Shown in pieces: positions 9,723-18,321 of a stretch of 64,000 nt of DNA. The DNA is from Limimaricola sp. G21655-S1 (GTDB lineage: Bacteria > Pseudomonadota > Alphaproteobacteria > Rhodobacterales > Rhodobacteraceae), in contig NZ_JAPWGO010000007.1 of the NCBI RefSeq assembly GCF_027213785.1, forward strand, positions 62,001-126,000. The letters are read 5' to 3'. Position numbers and translations under genes: made by a program. Positions within the stretch are counted from its first letter, which is position 1; each line of letters begins with the position of its first letter. The notes beneath the pieces were generated by a model, which was given only the letters and a program-made list of their open reading frames with translations, ran no database searches and had not been told where the DNA came from.

Positions 9723-9750
9723 GGGGTCGGCGGCAACGCCGGCCCTTTTT
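9723..9750 (+). terminator. Rho-independent terminator after the BI-1/YccA gene
   Basis: An 8-bp stem (GGGTCGGC with GCCGGCCC, one T-G wobble) with a six-base loop is followed directly by five Ts. It lies 27 bp after the stop codon of the BI-1/YccA gene. Confidence 0.8.
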
Positions 9751-9760
9751 CCATGTGGGG

Positions 9761-10555
9761 CTATTCGTCCGGCAGCTGCGCCTTCACGCACCAGGCCCGT
9801 GCCGGCAGGCGGATCGGTCCGCCATGGTCGAGCCGTTGCGCCAACGCGCCGCGCAGCCGCGCCCGGGCATCGGGGTCGAGACCGTCGAGGTACCGCTTCG
9901 CCGTGCTCGGGGCCTGGGTGAAGGGACGCCAATAGGCCTCGAAATCCTCGTGCTCGCTCATCGTGTCGATCTGCCCTATCGCCGGCTCCAGCCCCACGGC
10001 GCGACAGGCCCGTTCAAGACCGGCAAAGTCGCAATCGGCAAAGCGGTGCCGTTCGGAGGACCGCACCGCCTCGGGGTCGATGGACCCGGCCGCCTGCCAG
10101 AACGCATCCAGCATGCCCATGCCGCCAGAGGGATAGTCCCAAACATAGAACCCCAGCAGGCCACCGGGGCGCAGCACCCGGCGCATCTCGGCCAGCGCCG
10201 CTTCCATCGAAGTTGCGAAATTGACGAAGAGCCCGGCCACGGCGACGTCGCGGCTCTCCTCCGGCAATGGCAGTTGGAGCGCGTCGCCATGCTCGATGCT
10301 GAGGCGGGCGTCGGAGAAGCGATGTTGCAGATGCGCGACGAAGCTCTCCGACTCCTCGATCGCAAGCAGGTGCCGCGGCGCCGAGCGTTCGAGGATCGCG
10401 GCGGTCAGGACGCCGGTTCCGGCACCGATATCGATCCAGTCGCCTCCGGTGGGCGCCTTGAGCCAATCCAGGAACCGATCAGCGACGGGGCGACTCCAGC
10501 GCCCCATGAACAACTCGTAGGCCTCGGCTTCGGCCCGCGCGACAATCCCGTCCAT
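9761..10555 (-). CDS. Class I SAM-dependent methyltransferase
   Basis: This 264-residue Rossmann-fold methyltransferase has the SAM-binding glycine-rich motif DWIDIGAGTGVL (motif I, about residues 40-52), an acidic residue after the second strand (LLAIEES) and the post-motif RVLRPGGLLGFYVWD. This is the UbiE/type-11 pattern. The methylated substrate is unknown. Of two nearby ATGs, the one at 10553-10555 sits about 8 bp after GGAGG and is preferred over 10570. It is convergent with the YccA gene. Confidence 0.85.
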   Translation of the reverse strand: MDGIVARAEAEAYELFMGRWSRPVADRFLDWLKAPTGGDWIDIGAGTGVLTAAILERSAPRHLLAIEESESFVAHLQHRFSDARLSIEHGDALQLPLPEESRDVAVAGLFVNFATSMEAALAEMRRVLRPGGLLGFYVWDYPSGGMGMLDAFWQAAGSIDPEAVRSSERHRFADCDFAGLERACRAVGLEPAIGQIDTMSEHEDFEAYWRPFTQAPSTAKRYLDGLDPDARARLRGALAQRLDHGGPIRLPARAWCVKAQLPDE

Positions 10556-10730
10556 GGCGCACCCCTCCACGATCTCCTTCGCCCTATCCTATCATGATCG
10601 GGCGCGTGGCGCTGCATCGCGGTCCGCCATGCGGATGGGTCATCTGCCCCGTCACGCGGCCAAGGGCGTGCGTCCGCGAGGATGCGAGTGCGTCGATCGG
10701 GTTGATCCTCGCCTCACCCCGGCCGCTAAG

Positions 10731-11270
10731 CTACTTGCCCATCTTCGAGAGCTTGGACTGCAGTTCGGCGAGCTGCTTCTTGATGTCGTCGAGGTTGTCG
10801 TCTTCCTTTTCCGGCTTGGGACCGGTGGAGCCCATCATGCCCCCCGTCATCGCCTTGAAGAAGGCCTGCTGCTGCGCGCGCATCGCCTCGAAGCCGGGCA
10901 TCTGCCCCATCGGCGAAACCTTGGTCATGTTCTCCATGAGCTTCGACTGCCCGTCGCGCAGCATCTCGAACGAAGCGGCGAGGAACTGCGGCACCACGGA
11001 GCTGGCCTGGCTGGTATAGCTGCGCACCAGATCCGTCAGCACATCGACGGGCAGTACGCTTTCGCCCCGGCTTTCGTGTTCTGCGATGATCTGCAACAGG
11101 TATTGGCGGGTCAGGTCGTCGCCGGATTTGAGATCGACGATCTGCACCTCGCGGCCCGCGCGGATGAAGCCGGCGATATCCTCGAGCGTGACGTAGTCGC
11201 TGGTTTCGGTGTTGTAGAGCCGCCGGCTGGCATATCGCTTGATCAGAAGCGGTTTCGTGGTTTCGGCCAT
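10731..11270 (-). CDS. phaR: PHA synthesis repressor PhaR
   Basis: This 179-residue protein has the PhaR N-terminal DNA-binding domain (LLIKRYASRRLYNTETSDYV, residues 7-26, then VTLEDIAGFIRAGREVQI) and the PHB accumulation regulatory domain (about 70-110). The tail is coiled and charged. In Paracoccus and Rhodobacter, PhaR binds both PHB granules and TGC-rich operators and represses phasin and its own gene. The ATG at 11268-11270 follows GGGGAAAG. It is the last gene after phaC and phaP. Confidence 0.93.
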   Translation of the reverse strand: MAETTKPLLIKRYASRRLYNTETSDYVTLEDIAGFIRAGREVQIVDLKSGDDLTRQYLLQIIAEHESRGESVLPVDVLTDLVRSYTSQASSVVPQFLAASFEMLRDGQSKLMENMTKVSPMGQMPGFEAMRAQQQAFFKAMTGGMMGSTGPKPEKEDDNLDDIKKQLAELQSKLSKMGK

Positions 11271-11325
11271 CTCTTTCCCCCCGGCATGATGCGCTGCAGC
11301 AAAGCCTAGGACGGTGTTTCGCAAA

Positions 11326-11358
11326 AAGAAAGGGCGGGCTGTCGATGACAGCCCGCCC
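11326..11358 (-). terminator. Terminator between phaP and phaR
   Basis: A perfect 12-bp stem (11332-11343 with 11347-11358, GGGCGGGCTGTC) closes a three-base loop. Read on the minus strand it is followed by TTTCTTTTTGC. It begins 33 bp after the phaP stop. It would let phaP be made at much higher level than phaR, as expected for an abundant granule protein. Confidence 0.85.
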
Positions 11359-11390
11359 ACCGCGGCGTGGGAGGAGCGCCGCAGTGCGGC

Positions 11391-11855
11391 TTACTTCGAG
11401 GCCGCCTGAGCGGTCTGCGAAGAGGCCTTGCGAGTCGCGGCCTGAGCATCGGCGCCGGCCTTCTTGGCGGCGGCGGTCATGTCGTCGCTCATGTCCTTGC
11501 CGGCCGAGAGCATCAGCTCGAGGGTCTCGGTCTGCAGCTTCTTCGCGATTTCCGCGAAGGCGGCCATGTGCTCGGAGGCGGCTTCGGCGGAGGAGGAGGC
11601 GAAGTCGCTCATCGCCTTGGCGTAATCGGCGGGCTCCGACTTGGCGCGAGTCACTTCGCCGAACTTGGCGAGCGTGTCCTGGGCCCACTTGGCCGAAAGC
11701 TCGGTTGATTTCTGCGCCGCTTCGAGATTGGCGGCGGAGAGCTTCTCGGCGAGCGCGGATTGGTTCTTGAACATCTCTTCCATGTTCTTGGTGTCGACGG
11801 GGAAGGAGCCCATCATGTCTTTGAAGATCGCGGTGAAGTCTTGCGTGTTGGCCAT
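11391..11855 (-). CDS. phaP: Phasin (PHA granule-associated protein)
   Basis: This 154-residue, alanine- and lysine-rich, almost wholly helical protein without a signal peptide matches the phasin_2 family. It coats the surface of polyhydroxybutyrate granules in the cytoplasm. The repeated A/K/S pattern in residues 35-154 suggests an amphipathic coiled coil. The ATG at 11853-11855 fits the phasin N-terminus (MANTQDFTAIFKDMMGSF). Context is decisive: phaC is upstream, phaR downstream, and two PhaR-type operators lie directly in front. Confidence 0.92.
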   Translation of the reverse strand: MANTQDFTAIFKDMMGSFPVDTKNMEEMFKNQSALAEKLSAANLEAAQKSTELSAKWAQDTLAKFGEVTRAKSEPADYAKAMSDFASSSAEAASEHMAAFAEIAKKLQTETLELMLSAGKDMSDDMTAAAKKAGADAQAATRKASSQTAQAASK

Positions 11856-11925
11856 CAGAAGTCCCTTTCTGGTCGCTGCGGCAGCACCATGGCCCCGCTC
11901 TGTCGAACTGATGAGCTGAATATGA

Positions 11926-11967
11926 ATGCTGCGCCGCAGCATTTCAAGATGTTTTTCTGCGGTGCAG
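11926..11967. promoter_or_regulatory. Two putative PhaR operators upstream of phaP
   Basis: Two CTGC-N3-GCAG elements lie in front of phaP: CTGCGCCGCAG at 11929-11939, inside a perfect 17-bp palindrome (11926-11942), and CTGCGGTGCAG at 11957-11967. Their spacing is 28 bp centre to centre. This is the TGC-rich form described for PhaR sites in Paracoccus/Rhodobacter. A related CTGC-N1-GCAG lies at 11876-11884, and a TGCTGCAGC-like site lies before phaR at about 11290-11302. The assignment is by pattern and context only. Confidence 0.65.
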
Positions 11968-11997
11968 CAAAAAACTTCCCCAAGGGCAGGAAGCGCC

Positions 11998-13830
11998 TTA
12001 TTCGGCTGCGAGGCGGCCCCCCGTTACGTAGCGCCCCGGAGCCGGGCCCAGTGCTGGATGCGACTTGGAACCGGGCTGACGCGCTGGCACCAGTTCGCCC
12101 GATCGCGGCTTCAGCCATTCGATCCAGACCGGCCACCAAGACCCTTCGTGCTTGGTCGCGGCCGCGCGCCATTCCTCGGGCGTCCTGGCCGGTTTGTCAT
12201 TGGTCCAATAGCCGTATTTCTTCTTGGCAGGCGGGTTCACGATGCCCGCGATATGGCCCGAGCCCGACAGCACGAAGGTCTTGTCCTTCGAGCCCATCTT
12301 CTGAATGCCGCGCCAGCTCGAATCCCACGCCGCGATGTGGTCGCTTTCGCATCCGACCGCGAAGACCGGCACCGTCACTTCCGAGATCTTGGCCAGATGC
12401 CCGGCCACGGTAAAGCCCTCGGTCGCGAACAGGTCCTGCTGGCACAGGCCGCGCAGATATTCGACAGCCATGCGGGCCGGCAGGTTGGTGCCGTCGCCGT
12501 TCCAGTAGAGCAGGTCGAAGGCGGGGGGCGCCTCGCCCATCATGTAGCTCCGGATCGCGGGCTGGTAGATCAGGTCGCGCGCGCGCAGGAAGGAGAAGGT
12601 GCGCGACATGTAGAACTTGTCGAGCACACCCGCCTCGCGCGCCTCCGCTTCGATGCCGTCGACGAAGTCGTCGTCGAGGAACACGCCCACCTCGCCCTGA
12701 TCCGAAAAATCGGTAAGGGTGGTGAAGAAGGTCGCCGAGTTGACCGAGTTGTCCTTGCGCGCCTTGAGCACCGACAGCGTCAGGCTCAGCGTGGTCCCGG
12801 CGATGCAGTAGCCCACCGCGTTGACCTTCTTGACGCCGCAGATCTCCTTCACCGTCTCGATCGCCTGAAGATAGCCATCTTCCACATAGTCGGTCATGCC
12901 GATCTCGGCATAGCTCGGGTCAGGGTTGATCCAGCTCACCACGAAGAGCGTGTAGCCCTGCTCGACGACGTGACGGATCAGGCTGTTCTGCGGCTTCAGA
13001 TCGAGGATGTAGTACTTGTTGATCCAGGGCGGGAACAGCACCACCGGCGTCTCATGCACGTCCTCGGTCTGCGGCGCGTACTGGATCAGTTCGAACAGAT
13101 GGTTGCGAAACACCACCTCGCCCGGCGTGGTGGCGAGGTTCTCGCCCACCCGGAAGGCATTGCCGTCGGCCAGCGTCACGACGAGGTTGCCCTTGTTGGC
13201 CTCGAGATCGCGGACCAGGTTCTCGAGCCCGTCGATCAGGCTCTGGCCTTCCGTCTCGAGCGCCTTTTGCAACGCGTCGGGATTGGTGGCGAGAAAGTTG
13301 GTCGGGCTGAACATGTCGACGATCTGGGTCGCGAAGTAGTCGAGCCGCTTCTTCTCGCGCGGCTCCAGACCCTCGATCGAGTCGATCGCCATCCGCACCG
13401 CCTCGGCATTGGTCAGATATTGCTGCTTGATGAAGTTGAACCAGGGATGGGTGTCCCATAGCGGGTTGGAAAACCGGCGGTCGCCCTTCTTGTCGCCGGC
13501 CACGGGGGCCGCGCCGGGCACCAGTTGCTGCTGCGCCTCGACGTAATGCCTGAGCGTCTTGCCCCAGTAGCCGAGCTGGTGCTCCATCATCCGGGCCGGG
13601 TCTCGCATCATCTCGGCCCAATAGGTCCCGGCGGCCTTCATGTAGAGGTCGTGGCTCGGCCCCTGCAGGCTGGGCGGCACCTGTCGCCCCTGCCCCATCG
13701 CGCCGACGAGCCGCTGCGTCAGCTCCTCGATCCGGGTCAGATTGGCTTCCAGCCGTGCCTTGGCGCCCGTGGCCAAACCGTCACCGGTCCCGCCCTGATC
13801 CGCGCCCTTGCCGTGATCGTCAGTTGTCAT
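11998..13830 (-). CDS. phaC: Class I poly(3-hydroxyalkanoate) synthase
   Basis: This 610-residue enzyme polymerises (R)-3-hydroxyacyl-CoA into PHA on granules. The lipase-like box GYCIAG places the nucleophilic cysteine at about residue 343, with the downstream GCESDHIAAW (Asp) and GSGHIAG (His) completing the triad. The N-terminal PhaC_N domain (about residues 90-270) and the length match class I synthases that work without PhaE or PhaR subunits. The ATG at 13828-13830 is divergent from phaZ with a 124-bp gap. Confidence 0.96.
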   Translation of the reverse strand: MTTDDHGKGADQGGTGDGLATGAKARLEANLTRIEELTQRLVGAMGQGRQVPPSLQGPSHDLYMKAAGTYWAEMMRDPARMMEHQLGYWGKTLRHYVEAQQQLVPGAAPVAGDKKGDRRFSNPLWDTHPWFNFIKQQYLTNAEAVRMAIDSIEGLEPREKKRLDYFATQIVDMFSPTNFLATNPDALQKALETEGQSLIDGLENLVRDLEANKGNLVVTLADGNAFRVGENLATTPGEVVFRNHLFELIQYAPQTEDVHETPVVLFPPWINKYYILDLKPQNSLIRHVVEQGYTLFVVSWINPDPSYAEIGMTDYVEDGYLQAIETVKEICGVKKVNAVGYCIAGTTLSLTLSVLKARKDNSVNSATFFTTLTDFSDQGEVGVFLDDDFVDGIEAEAREAGVLDKFYMSRTFSFLRARDLIYQPAIRSYMMGEAPPAFDLLYWNGDGTNLPARMAVEYLRGLCQQDLFATEGFTVAGHLAKISEVTVPVFAVGCESDHIAAWDSSWRGIQKMGSKDKTFVLSGSGHIAGIVNPPAKKKYGYWTNDKPARTPEEWRAAATKHEGSWWPVWIEWLKPRSGELVPARQPGSKSHPALGPAPGRYVTGGRLAAE

Positions 13831-13954
13831 ACACCCTCCCGCGCCCTAGTTTGCAGGCGCAGCATGCGGCCTGCCGGGGCGGGCCTGTGCGCCCCGCGTG
13901 CCGCCGAGGCGGGGCTGGCCCGACGGACCTACGACCCCTGCCTGGAGCAGTCTT

Positions 13955-15652
13955 ATGAAGTATATGCCGACCTACGACCTGATGGAAAGCGTGCGCAATA
14001 CCAACCAGTGGTTGGGTGCGACCGCGCGCGCCATGGGCGACTACCCGGCGATGGCGATGACCGCCAACCCGGCGATGCAGTTGCTCAAGGCATGGGGCGA
14101 CGTGACCGAGCGCAGCTTCGCACGCATGGTGGCCAAGCCTGACTGGGGCATCCCCTCGATCACCGGCCCCGATGGCAAGGACCACATCGTCCGCGTCGAG
14201 ACGCTGGTGGAACGCCCCTTCGGCGACCTGATCCGCTTTACCACCCCCGGCAGAAAATCGCCGAAGAGGCGCGTGCTGCTGGTTGCGCCGATGTCCGGCC
14301 ACTACGCCACCCTCCTGCGCAAGACGGTGATCAGCCTGCTGCCCGATTGCGACGTGCATATCACGGATTGGCACAACGCCCGCGACATCCCGGTGAGCAA
14401 GGGCAAGTTCGACGTCGAGGACTACACCAAATACGTGGCCGAGTTCATGCGCCATCTCGGCCCGGACCTGCACGTGATCGCGGTGTGCCAGCCGGTGCCG
14501 CTCACCCTCGCGGCCACGGCGATGCTGGCCGAGGACGACCCCGAGGCGCAGCCGCGCTCGCTGACGCTGATCGGCGGGCCGGTGGATCCCGACGCCGCCG
14601 CCACCGACGTCACCGATTTCGGCAGCCGCGTCACGATGGGCCAGCTGGAGCATTCGATGATCCAGCGGGTCGGTTTCAAGTACAAGGGCGTGGGCCGCGA
14701 GGTCTATCCCGGGCTGCTGCAGCTCGCCTCCTTCATCGCGATGAACGCCGCCACCCATGCGCAGGCCTTCACCGACCAGATCTTCCGTGCCGCCCATGGC
14801 AAGGCGTCCGAGCACGACAAGCACAACCAGTTCTACGACGAGTATCTCGCCGTGATGGACATGACGGCAGAGTTCTACCTCTCGACCGTCGAGCGCGTCT
14901 TCAAGTCGCGCGACATCGCGCGCAACGCCTTCACCGTGGATGGCCGCCAGCTCGATCTGGGCAAGATCACCTCGGTGGCGGTGAAGATCGTCGAGGGCGA
15001 AAAGGACGACATCTCGGCCCCTGGCCAGTGCCTCGCCGCGCTCGACCTGCTGACCGGCCTGCCCGATGATCGCAAGGCGGCGCATCTGGAGCCCGGCGCC
15101 GGGCATTACGGGATCTTCGCCGGGTCGAGCTGGCGCAACAACATCCGGCCGCTGGTGCTGCAATTCATCGACGCCAATTCCGATGCGCCGGCCAAGCACA
15201 CGACCAAGGTCGGATCTCCCAAGCCGGCCCAGCCGTCGAAGCCCGCCCGGTCGGCCAAGCCCGCCGCCACAAAGGCGAAGCCGTCCGGGACGAGCAAGCC
15301 CAAGGCCGCCAAGCCCGAGGCGAAGGTCGCGAAGGACATCGCCAAGGGGGCCGAAGCCGGGGCGCATGAAGCGAAGCCCGTGGCGAAGACGGCCGAACCG
15401 GTCGTGGCGAAGCAGCCGACGAGCGAGCCTGCCGCCGCCGAGCCGGCCGTATCGAAGCCGACACTGGTGAGTTCGAACAGCAACGCACCGAAGCAGGAGC
15501 CGACCAAACCCGCGGCGGCCCCGCAGCAGGCCGATGCATCGAAGGCCGAACCGTCGAAGACGGATGCGCCGAAGGGCGGGACCGCCAAGCCCGCTGAGAC
15601 GCAATCCGACGCCGCGCAGCCCGGCAAGCCGACCCGCGCCGCCAACGACTGA
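13955..15652 (+). CDS. phaZ: Intracellular PHA depolymerase with a long Lys/Pro/Ala-rich tail
   Basis: Residues 1 to about 407 match the intracellular PhaZ1 family, including the VCQPV motif with the catalytic cysteine at about residue 178. The enzyme degrades stored PHB granules. The remaining about 158 residues are low complexity, rich in A, K, P, S and E with repeated SKPA/AKPA units and no predicted fold. Total length is 565, against about 400-430 usual for the family. The codons stay GC-rich and in frame, so the tail looks genuine. It is divergent from phaC and ends 4 bp before the next convergent gene. Confidence 0.92.
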   Translation: MKYMPTYDLMESVRNTNQWLGATARAMGDYPAMAMTANPAMQLLKAWGDVTERSFARMVAKPDWGIPSITGPDGKDHIVRVETLVERPFGDLIRFTTPGRKSPKRRVLLVAPMSGHYATLLRKTVISLLPDCDVHITDWHNARDIPVSKGKFDVEDYTKYVAEFMRHLGPDLHVIAVCQPVPLTLAATAMLAEDDPEAQPRSLTLIGGPVDPDAAATDVTDFGSRVTMGQLEHSMIQRVGFKYKGVGREVYPGLLQLASFIAMNAATHAQAFTDQIFRAAHGKASEHDKHNQFYDEYLAVMDMTAEFYLSTVERVFKSRDIARNAFTVDGRQLDLGKITSVAVKIVEGEKDDISAPGQCLAALDLLTGLPDDRKAAHLEPGAGHYGIFAGSSWRNNIRPLVLQFIDANSDAPAKHTTKVGSPKPAQPSKPARSAKPAATKAKPSGTSKPKAAKPEAKVAKDIAKGAEAGAHEAKPVAKTAEPVVAKQPTSEPAAAEPAVSKPTLVSSNSNAPKQEPTKPAAAPQQADASKAEPSKTDAPKGGTAKPAETQSDAAQPGKPTRAAND

Positions 15653-15656
15653 GCGA

Positions 15657-16838
15657 TCAGGCGGCGGCCAGCGCCTTGGCCGCCGCCGTCACCCCGCCCG
15701 CGCCATGCGGGATCGACAGGGACGAGAGCCCCGCCTCGATGGTCCCGAGCGCGCCCAGCACCATATGTGCATTCACGTGGCCCATATGGCCGATACGGAA
15801 CCAGCCCTCGGGCGGTGTCCGTCCCAGCCCGATCCCGAGCGTCACCCCCATTTCCGTCTCGCACCAGTCGCGCAGCCGGTCCGCGTCAGGTGCGCCCAGA
15901 TGGATCGACGTCACGGCGTGGCTGCGATCCTCCGCCGAGCGCACGCCGAGCCGCATCTCTCCTTCGCAGCCCCATGCCTCCACGGCCGCCCAGATCGCGC
16001 TTGCGAGGCGGGCATGCCGGCGCCATACCGCCTCGATCCCCTCCTCGACGATCAAGTCCAGCGCAGCGCGCAGCGCGTAGAGGTGATGGGTCGGCGCGGT
16101 GCCCGCGAAATACTGGTAATACAGGTCGGGCGCGGCGCGCGGCCGCCAGTCCCAGTAGGGCGTGACCATGTCCGCGCGATGGCGGGCTTCGGCCGCACGC
16201 TCGTTGAAGAAGGCAAAGCCCAGCCCCGGCGGCGTCATCAGCCCCTTCTGGCTCGCGGTGATCGCGACGTCGACGCCCATCGCGTCCATCTCGAAGCGGT
16301 CGCAGCCCATGGAGGCGATGCAATCAGCCATCAGGAGCGCCGGGTGCCCCGCCGCGTCGAGCGCGGCGCGGTAGCCCGCCATGTCGGCCCGGACCCCGGT
16401 CGCGGTATCGACATGGCAGGAAATGACGGCGCGGATCTCGTGGCTCCGATCGGCGCGAAGCCGGTCGGCGAGCTGGCCCGGATCGACCGGCCCGGCCCCG
16501 TCGCTCTCGATCACCTCGACCTCGGCGCCCAGCGCCCGTGCCGTGGCGACCCAGCCATGGCCGAAATGCCCTGCCACAAGTGCAAGGGTCCGGTCGCCCC
16601 GCGCCAGCACGTTCAGAAGCGCCGCCTCCCACATGCCGTGGCCGTTCGAGATGTAGATCGCGGCGTGATGGTCGGTGCCGGCGACCCGCTTCAGGTCGGG
16701 AAACAGCGTCGCGGTCATCTCGTGCAGCGCGCCGGTATAGATGTTGGGCGCCGGGCGCTGCATCGCCGCGAGCACCCGGTCGGGCATGACCGAGGGGCCG
16801 GGAATGGCGAGATAGGGGCGACCGTGGGAAAGCGACAT
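15657..16838 (-). CDS. PLP-dependent aminotransferase, alanine-glyoxylate/PucG type
   Basis: This 393-residue class V aminotransferase has the PLP lysine in TASQKGLMTPPG and the N-terminal IPGPSVMPDRVL typical of alanine-glyoxylate/serine-pyruvate and (S)-ureidoglycine-glyoxylate aminotransferases. The exact amino donor cannot be decided from sequence, and no purine catabolic genes are adjacent. The ATG at 16836-16838 gives the family N-terminus. It is convergent with phaZ and downstream of an unknown protein on the same strand. Confidence 0.88.
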   Translation of the reverse strand: MSLSHGRPYLAIPGPSVMPDRVLAAMQRPAPNIYTGALHEMTATLFPDLKRVAGTDHHAAIYISNGHGMWEAALLNVLARGDRTLALVAGHFGHGWVATARALGAEVEVIESDGAGPVDPGQLADRLRADRSHEIRAVISCHVDTATGVRADMAGYRAALDAAGHPALLMADCIASMGCDRFEMDAMGVDVAITASQKGLMTPPGLGFAFFNERAAEARHRADMVTPYWDWRPRAAPDLYYQYFAGTAPTHHLYALRAALDLIVEEGIEAVWRRHARLASAIWAAVEAWGCEGEMRLGVRSAEDRSHAVTSIHLGAPDADRLRDWCETEMGVTLGIGLGRTPPEGWFRIGHMGHVNAHMVLGALGTIEAGLSSLSIPHGAGGVTAAAKALAAA

Positions 16839-16905
16839 GCGTGGGCCTCGCGAGGGTTGATCGGCGCGCAGCCTCGCCCCGCCCGACGCCGCCGTCAACG
16901 CCCTC

Positions 16906-17535
16906 TCAGTGCCCCAGCGCCCGCGCCAGCGCCGCCTCGACCGCCGCCACCTCGGCCTCGCCCTCTTCGGGCATCGCGCCATGCAGGTTGTTGAGGTCGC
17001 TTACATAGCCGCGGATTTGCTCGCGCAGCGAAGCGCGGCTACGGTCCGGAACGATGCCCGCCGCGCGCAGCTCCGCCTCGGTGGCCGGCGTCTTTTCCGG
17101 ATACCTGGTCAGATCGGCAAGCCTCAGCCCGGCGGTGATCCCGCGTCCGCGCGAAAAGAAGCTGCGATAGTCGCGCACCGCCACCAGCCCCATCGGCTCG
17201 GGGCCGAGCCCCGCCGCGTGCAGCCTTTGGAACATCACCCAGTTCTCGGCCACCCGGCGCAACACCGGCGTCGAGAAGGCCCGCGCCCAATCCTCGGCAT
17301 CGCGGCGCCGGTCGAAGCCGCCCAGCACCTCCTCGCGCCGGGGCGCCTTGTGGTAGATGCAATGCTGCCGCCCCGCCACCGCGTGCATCAGCTTGATCTG
17401 CGGGCCGGGCAGGTAAACAGCCCAGGCGCCCCATTTCACCCGGTGCGGTCGTCCGGCGATCATGGCGTGGCTGGGCCACAGCCTTACCTTGTCGATCAGC
17501 TCGATGCCTTCGTGATCCATGCCCGCCTCTTTCAT
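16906..17535 (-). CDS. Conserved hypothetical protein
   Basis: This 209-residue soluble protein has no family I recognise. It is rich in Arg, Trp and His, with a compact mixed N-terminal half (RVKWGAWAVYLPGPQIKLMH) and a helical acidic C-terminus (EEGEAEVAAVEAALARAL). No signal peptide or membrane helix is visible. An alternative ATG at 17518-17520 has a better-placed GAGG and would shorten it by five residues. It is divergent from the phosphatase gene. Confidence 0.7.
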   Translation of the reverse strand: MKEAGMDHEGIELIDKVRLWPSHAMIAGRPHRVKWGAWAVYLPGPQIKLMHAVAGRQHCIYHKAPRREEVLGGFDRRRDAEDWARAFSTPVLRRVAENWVMFQRLHAAGLGPEPMGLVAVRDYRSFFSRGRGITAGLRLADLTRYPEKTPATEAELRAAGIVPDRSRASLREQIRGYVSDLNNLHGAMPEEGEAEVAAVEAALARALGH

Positions 17536-17640
17536 CGCTCCGCCCTGCCCTAGGCCGCGCCTGCGGCCCCGTCAAACCCGCCTGCCTTGCGAGAGGGGCT
17601 CGGGATGCTTATGGAATGCCGGATGCGTGGGATAGGACCG

Positions 17641-18321
17641 ATGATGAAGCTTCTCGAGGATCTGAAGGCCTGGGAGCGGCGCGCCCGCACCGGGCGGCAT
17701 CATCACCTCGACGATGCCGGCGCCCGCCGCCGCGCGCTGGCGAGCTACCTGATACTCGACCACGCGATCCTGCGCTACTGGTGGACCAATTTCCATCTCG
17801 TGACCCCGGGCGTGTTCCGTTCGAACCAGCCGACGCATGGCCGGTTCGAGAAGATGGCCAGGATCGGCATTCGCACGGTCATCAACTTGCGCGGCGAGGG
17901 CGGGCATCCGCGTTACCTGTTCGAGGCCGAGAGCTGCCGGGCGCTGGGGCTGCGGCTTGTCTCGACCCAGCTTTCGGCGCGTCGCGCCGCACCGCGCGGC
18001 CAGATCCTGCGGCTATTCGAGTTGCTGCGCGAGGCCGAGCGCCCCGTGGTGATGCATTGCAAATCGGGTGCCGACCGCGCCGGTTTCGCCTCGGCCCTGC
18101 ATCTTCTGGCCGAGGGCCGGCCGATCGAGGAGGCGCGCCGCCAACTGCATCCGCGCTTCCTGCATTTTCGCCGCTCCCGCACCGGGATCCTCGACCACAT
18201 CCTCGACCTCTATGCCACGCGGCAGGAGCGCGGCCCGATCGGGATCGAGGACTGGATCGCCACCGAATACGATGCCGAGGCCGCGCAGAGCAGCTTCGAG
18301 GCCGGACGGGCCAGGCGATGA
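17641..18321 (+). CDS. Protein tyrosine/dual-specificity phosphatase family protein
   Basis: This 226-residue protein has the cysteine phosphatase loop VMHCKSGADRAG (CX5R) in its second half and an upstream VFRSNQPTHGRFEKMA segment like bacterial DSP-type phosphatases. The substrate is unknown. The start is taken at the ATG pair 17641/17644 after AGGA. Its stop overlaps the start of the next gene (ATGA at 18318-18321), so it is translationally coupled to an ABC exporter, which suggests a role in the same envelope-related process. Confidence 0.82.
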   Translation: MMKLLEDLKAWERRARTGRHHHLDDAGARRRALASYLILDHAILRYWWTNFHLVTPGVFRSNQPTHGRFEKMARIGIRTVINLRGEGGHPRYLFEAESCRALGLRLVSTQLSARRAAPRGQILRLFELLREAERPVVMHCKSGADRAGFASALHLLAEGRPIEEARRQLHPRFLHFRRSRTGILDHILDLYATRQERGPIGIEDWIATEYDAEAAQSSFEAGRARR

